Origin: Mugil cephalus
Taxonomy: Eukaryota; Chordata; Actinopteri; Mugiliformes; Mugilidae
DNA length: 64,000 bases
NCBI RefSeq assembly: GCF_022458985.1
Contig: NC_061781.1
Coordinates: 16,771,001 to 16,835,000 of the forward strand
Direction of reading: 5' to 3'
Shown: positions 58,761 to 64,000 of the stretch, in pieces
How the letters are laid out: every line of letters starts with the position of its first letter
Position numbering within the stretch: position 1 is the stretch's first letter
Program-made: the position numbers and the translations under genes
Notes under the pieces: generated by a model
Told to the model about the DNA's origin: nothing
Databases searched by the model: none
Seen by the model: only the letters and a program-made list of their open reading frames with translations

Positions 58761-61700
58761 TCACTGATCAGATGATCCCCAAACATTTGCTTTTTTGCTC
58801 ATTGCTTCTGCAACTTTGTGCCAAAGTGATTCCTGCTGTGAAAAAAAAGAAGAAACAAAGAAAGAGAGAAAGAATATTTAAAAACAGCAATATACTGAAA
58901 CAGAACACCAAAAATAAATAAATAAATGAATAAATAAAATAAATGTTACTGTTCAAATTTTCAGACCTTCTACAAAAATCAAATACAACTAAAGCTACAA
59001 CTGCAAAACATAACACACCCAGACACATAGCATTCATACATAAAATGTTTTCACAGATTAAACTCTGAGGGAACAAAGAGCTAAGATACATTTTAACAAA
59101 TTAACTATAATCTTTCCTTTACCTCTTCTTTTCTGTCATCACTTAGAGGAGATTTTGGAACCACGTTTTTTTCTCCATGTGTCCCCACTTCTGGCCTACA
59201 TAATGAAACACAAATAAAAATACAGCAAAATGTTTACATAGCATGAGCACTATGTATTTGTATGTAACTTAAATGCATAGAGGGTGACTGTAGTTGGTAC
59301 CTTAGTAGAGTATTCTTGTGTTTATGAAGGTACCACAGTAAGAAGGCTACAATGTTCAGGGAAAGCAGAAGACCAAATAAGGTCCAGGCAGCAGTGCAGG
59401 AGCCTGAAGCTACAAAAAACACAAGAATAAAAAACATTCAGATGAAAATACTGATATAATTAATGTCACTAATTAAACAGCTTATCTGAAGTCTTAATTT
59501 CTCAATTCGCTCCATTAAAATTTCAGGCTACAGTTATTTACTGTACTTTGGGTAACGTTCCTGTACAGACAGTTACTGAAGCACAAAAAACTCCTGAAAC
59601 ATGAACAAGAACAGAACATTTCACAAGACAGAGCCTGTTTAATGTGCTTATAGGGCTGTCACGATATCAGATTTTCACTCACGATTATAGTGAACAAAAA
59701 ATGTCATGTCAACGATATTATCATGTTATCAAAATATAGGAAATGTATCTTAAGCTTTATGTCATTTTTTTTTTTTTGGTAGATGACACTGAATATAACA
59801 GCAGAACGGAAGAAAACAGGAAAATATAAAACATACACTGTGTTCAAGTGGCACTGACTCATTTACATGATATTATCATGTGCACATTTTTAACATGATA
59901 TTAAACACATTTTGAAGAAATTATTCAGAAAATATCAAGTATTTGACAAACTACAAACGTTCAGATGATGACGTCATCATTTTGAGGATCATGTGTGTCC
60001 TTAGATACAACAGACGAGTACAGAACATATTCAAAAAATATCAAGAAGGATTTGAAAAACTACACATCCAAATCAAATCTTACCAAAATCCATGTACACG
60101 TGGAGCTGACCTCCACCTTTTCTTCCATACAGGTTGACAGCTTCACACTGATAGAGCCCATTCAGATTAGAGGTCTTCCTCAAAAACTGCAGAGTTGAAC
60201 CCTGAACTTTAATATCAGACTCAGGCAAAGACTGATCAGACCTGGAGGAGACAAAAGAGGCTCTGCATAAAATGTAGGGAAAGACTAAAAGATGAAAGAA
60301 TATGAAAAGAATTTGTTATCAGCTCTTAATTGATTGTTTTTCTTGTATTGTTATGTTCCTTATTGGTTAAAAGCACACTGAACACACATCTGTGAAGCTC
60401 ATGTAGGAACATGTTGAATCAAATTTCTTTAAACTAAAATAACCAACTCTTTTTGCTCATCTACTGGTTACAACTAATATAATACATTTTAATAGGGAGC
60501 TTTGGTGTTGTGCTCAGTTTATCCTACTCTGTTTCCGTACTCTCAATACTTAGGAGTGGGAATATCATAGAATAGTCAATGTTCTCGTGTCAAGACTAAC
60601 AACTTGAACAACAGTGAGGAAATTATGCAGTAGTTGGTGAAAGGGGGTGTTGAGTTGATGTAGTTTCTGCACCATCAGATGCCTTTGGAGGACAATTAAT
60701 TCAAACTGATTTCTGTTTCACCACTATACAAAGATCTGGAAAATGATACAACAGACAATGCTTTGAAAAGAATCATGTAAATATAATTTTTGATTAACAC
60801 AGTCTTAACTGAAACACATATATAAACTACTGTACCTGCTCCAGGTGAAATTTGCCTCTGGGTTGGCGTTGGCCACACATTCATATGAGTCTTCAGAACG
60901 TTGAACAATCATCACGTCTATGGGAGGGACTGGAAAAAAAGAAAGGACAGGAAAATGACTTTTCGAGCTGTGACGTTTACTATTGGTGAGTGGACATGAG
61001 CAGAAACATAAGTTGGTTTTATGCTTATTATCAATTATTTTATTATATAACAACCTGATTCTTAATAAGCAATATACAATACAGTCTATATGCCACCAAT
61101 CCTTCATAATGTTATGAGCAGCATTATCTAATTACTTTTACTTGAAAATTCAAAAATCAAAAGTGAACCTTATTTGACATCACTTGCTTCCTGGAATGTC
61201 AATAAAAGACAGACCAAATCTAAACATGATGCAGCACAGAGGGTGTTTAAGCACTTTTACCCCTCCCAAGGATGACTAACTAAATAACACAAAGGGTATG
61301 TTCACATCTGCAGTGGAAACAGCTGTGGTCTAGTACGTAGTCATTGGTTTGACGCAGAAATGTATTTTTTTTACTCACAGTGAACTTGGATGGTCAAAGG
61401 CAGGACTTGTTCTTCAGGCAGGCCTGTTGTTCTGATGACACACTGAACCGACTGGTTGTTCATTTCCGTGGTAGGGACTCCAAACAGTGAGCTGGTTGTG
61501 GTCGTTGTACCGTTGTCATGCTGGGTGGAGTTGGTCGTCACCCTCACTGCCAGGGTACCAGTGAGCCAGGTCACCTCTGAAGGAGGCTTGGAGCCGGCAG
61601 CCGTGCAGGTAGCAAGAGAAACTTCTCCAGTACCCAAAGTTAAATTATTACCCTTCAGGCTTGTGACTGGAGGCACTAGAATAGTCACCACACATGAAAA

Positions 61701-62102
61701 GGGTCAATCTAAGGGTAAAAGGTGAAAACAACACAACATTTTAACTGTAAAGTTTCATCATACCAAGCAGGTTCAGAGGTATCGCTGTCTTGTGATTTCC
61801 ACTGGGGAACAAAGTGAAGATGCACGTGTAGGTGCCTTCATCCTTCAATTGAACATTGGACAACTGTAGAGATCCATTTTTGTCAGAAAAACTCCCAATA
61901 AACTTAAATCGATTTTCAGGTCCATTAACATATTGGTGTCCATCCGATTGGATTATAAAGAAATTGTCATTTTTAGGTTTTTCTCTGGTTCTCCTCTGCC
62001 ATGTAATCTGAGTCAGGGTCTCTGAGGTCTCAATGAGTTTGCAGGGTAAGATAGCGGTTCCCCCTTTCACCACTGTTGCGCTTCCACCAATCACCTGGAG
62101 GG
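58761..62102 (-). CDS. Nectin/PVR-like Ig receptor, gene C (leader exon not found)
   Basis: Exons: V-set 61764-62102 (AILPCKL, ITWQRR, GTYTCIFTLFPSGNHKTA); D2 61379-61675 (SLATCTAAGSKPPSEVTW); D3a 60836-60929; D3b 60084-60241; membrane 59301-59403 (CTAAWTLFGLLLSLNIVAFL); tail 59123-59195; last 58761-58832. The membrane exon is 103 nt (11 more than A and B) and ends in phase 2, which fits the tail exon: LLR|PEVGTHGEKN, then SPLSDDRKEE, then ESLWHKV and SSDQ stop. This gene therefore keeps the presumably ancestral acidic tail. No leader exon resembling those of A and B is seen from 62103 to the end, so it lies outside the homologous block, is very divergent, or is lost. Confidence 0.82.
59650..59900. 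repeat. Short hAT/MITE-like insertion in the membrane-D3 intron of gene C
   Basis: GGGCTGTCACGATATCAGATT and CAACGATATTATCATG are typical of small fish hAT-type repeats. It is absent from the matching introns of A and B. It ends in a duplicated AATATCAAG..ATTTGACAAACTAC piece copied from D3b-flanking sequence. Confidence 0.45.
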
Positions 62103-62619
62103 CTGTAGAGGACAGGATATGTTATTAGGCTTTCACATCACGTCTCACCAGTTTACTGCATGTGGCCGCATTGCTATAAAATTAGTTTGAAGTAGAATGT
62201 ACTGTATGAATCAGCAGCTGACGGTATTTAGGTTATTTATTTTACATTCACTCCCACAATGACTTGAGTGTAGCTTTAGTTCAGACAGGCCACAGATTCG
62301 ACTAGAGTTTAAAAGTGCTATATTTATATAGCTACTACTCACTAACTACTCACACTAGTGTGACGTTCACAGATGAGTCGGTATTTTGAACTGCTCTTTT
62401 AAGTGAACCATGAGTGAGAGCAAGTCGCTCAGATGCAAATTGCCTACACTTTCTTCAACTGTTCGCGTTGTACACTTTGCCTACACACGAATGACTAATG
62501 ACATCTCTGAGTTTGAGTTGTCCACAGCACGCTCCATTTACATGAACACAGGAATATATGCACAGCTATTAGCTAAGTAGTGGAGATGAGGAGCGTGAGC
62601 GCCAACTGAATTTTCTCCC

Positions 62620-63200
62620 ATGAAAACTGTCCTTCCTGGGTAACGTAAATCGATTTGAAAATTGATTAAAATGTTAATCATTGTTGGCATTAAAAGTTTA
62701 TAGATAACAATAGTTAGAGCCCAACAAATAATTACTGTTCAGAAAACAACATTTTCATCAGAATTAATGTTATGTATTTGGACTTTTATAGTGAAATTGC
62801 TTCATTCAGTCCTGTTTGTCACACAATAGTTAATGCTAAAAAGAGAAAAATGATGGAAAATGTCTTAATTTTTTTTTTATATAGGATAATTAAAAGGGGT
62901 GTTATTGTATCCGCAACTCAAAAAACACAATACTGTAATATAACATTAGGGTTAAATCATTTGACTGTGTCAATGTTACCCAGAATGACATGCTGTTAGC
63001 CAGGAATGACCAAAGTATTTCATTCAAGGCTGTTTGAGGAACATCATTTTTAACAAACATATTACAAAGACACTGACAAGAGTAAAGGATTTGAAAAGGT
63101 GATTTCTTTTTAAAATTCGTTAATCTTTAATTTCATGCAACAATGTAACTTGTGCAATACAGCAATGTAACGGTAAGGAAACAGGTTCAGTGGCATTTCA
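62620..63200. other. AT-rich non-coding sequence beyond gene C homology
   Basis: Similarity to the intron-1 region of genes A and B ends near 62600. No leader exon or other gene is recognised. Confidence 0.45.
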
Positions 63201-63212
63201 TTTCATTTTTTT

Positions 63213-63461
63213 TTAAATCAAAACACAAAACATCAAAACATATTTTTCAAGAGCAGATTCATTGATAGATTCTGACGTGTCTTCCATTAATTGATTAATC
63301 TGCCTCAGTCTTTCCCTCTGTCTCTTCCTATTAATCCTCCACTGTTCTCTTTTCTTTTTTGCAGCAGAAGGAGTCATCAGATGTACAGGTGTCTTGGGCT
63401 TAGATTTAGATTTATCGTTGTAGTAGCTAGAAACAAAACAAATGGCATATGGTTTGATCAA
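63213..63461 (-). other. Small open frame with a strongly basic helix, unassigned
   Basis: The - strand frame contains KSKPKTPVHLMTPSAAKKKR and EQWRINRKRQRERLRQINQL, then MEDTSESINESALEKY. An AG acceptor (TTTCTAG, at 63426-63432) could start an exon. The basic EQWRxNRxRxRxR helix looks like a DNA-binding or nuclear-localisation segment seen in transposon-derived proteins of fish, but I cannot name it. Confidence 0.3.
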
Positions 63462-63469
63462 TTACCTCA

Positions 63470-64000
63470 ACACCAATTGCTCCAGAAGAAATGTGCCCTA
63501 GCATAAGCTATCATATTGCTTAACTAACATATCTAAGCCTTTTACAAACAAGTTTAAACATATTTTTTAATCCTTTTTAACTGATCTGCATTATCACTTC
63601 ATTACTAAATCACAATACCTTGCTCACATTTTCTCGAGATACTCAGTCCTAGCTTGTGGGTCAGCATTCTTCCTGGCCCTAAAAAGTCTATGCCTTTTTT
63701 TTTATTAGACAGTGGCATCTGCGAGAACAAAACTGACCCTTAAACATCAAAAGCTATACTCAGTTTTGGGCAATAGCTTCACAGTGTCTATGATAATGTC
63801 CTGTGTTACTCTCATTGAAAAAGATAAAAATAAAAAAAAAAAGCCATAAAAGTTCAAAAATACATAATACTATGTATACTACTATTAATAATAAAAAAAG
63901 AATAACAATACAACATCAAATCAATGTCTAAAAAGCTACAGTCCATCCATATCCAAATATGGTCATATAGCCACTTTATGTGTGATACACAGGAAGGATA
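63470..64000. other. AT-rich right edge, nothing recognised
   Basis: Poly-T, poly-A and ATAATA runs occur; no gene or defined element is visible. Confidence 0.5.

Overview
The window looks like teleost fish genomic DNA, probably percomorph. It has intron-split genes with GT/AG exon borders, low gene density, many microsatellites and minisatellites, and typical fish transposons: Tc1-like elements, L2/Rex-like and Tx1-like LINEs, a Penelope-like element, PIF/Harbinger, hAT ends, LTRs and a tRNA-derived SINE. It carries no prokaryotic, CRISPR or rRNA features.

Region 1 (1-4.6 kb): LINE and Tc1 debris, a 35-bp perfect inverted repeat, and on the + strand an orphan leader exon of the nectin-like gene family that recurs later. 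Region 2 (4.6-11.2 kb): a degraded, circularly permuted CAND1-like gene. Exons 2 to about 10 are collinear, but the exon that should follow the last one sits upstream of exon 2; several exons carry deletions, frameshifts or a stop. Region 3 (11.8-17.5 kb, - strand): a large intronless, internally repetitive coding region of about 1,870 codons, split by one base loss, which I cannot assign to a named family. It has a palindrome and a TATA-like promoter region upstream. Region 4 (17.5-21.2 kb): minisatellites and a Tx1-type LINE fragment.

Region 5 (21.2-62.6 kb) is an immunoglobulin-superfamily locus. Three nectin/PVR-like genes lie on the - strand (A 29.1-34.3 kb; B 49.4-53.6 kb; C 58.8-62.1 kb). 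Two orphan exons of the same family lie on the + strand (21.3-22.0 kb). Between A and B is a different Ig receptor gene, R (40.5-45.9 kb, - strand). R has a leader, one V-set domain and two alternative membrane/tail modules; one module has paired tyrosine motifs. A broken copy of the 3' part of R lies at 25.8-28.1 kb beside gene A. The locus therefore reads as a tandemly duplicated cassette [LTR/LINE block - R-type receptor - RT block - nectin-like gene]. Because nectin/PVR proteins are ligands of CD226/TIGIT/CD96-type single-V receptors in mammals, a linked ligand-receptor cassette is the most interesting hypothesis here. The linkage and duplication are visible in the sequence; the receptor-ligand relation is inference.

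Mobile elements date the events. A 1,611-bp Tc1-like element sits in intron 1 of gene A, while gene B keeps the empty TA site. An 833-bp putative solo LTR with a 5-bp target duplication sits in one copy of a duplicated block, while the other copy keeps the empty site. The last 1.5 kb is AT-rich and holds one small basic open frame that I do not recognise.
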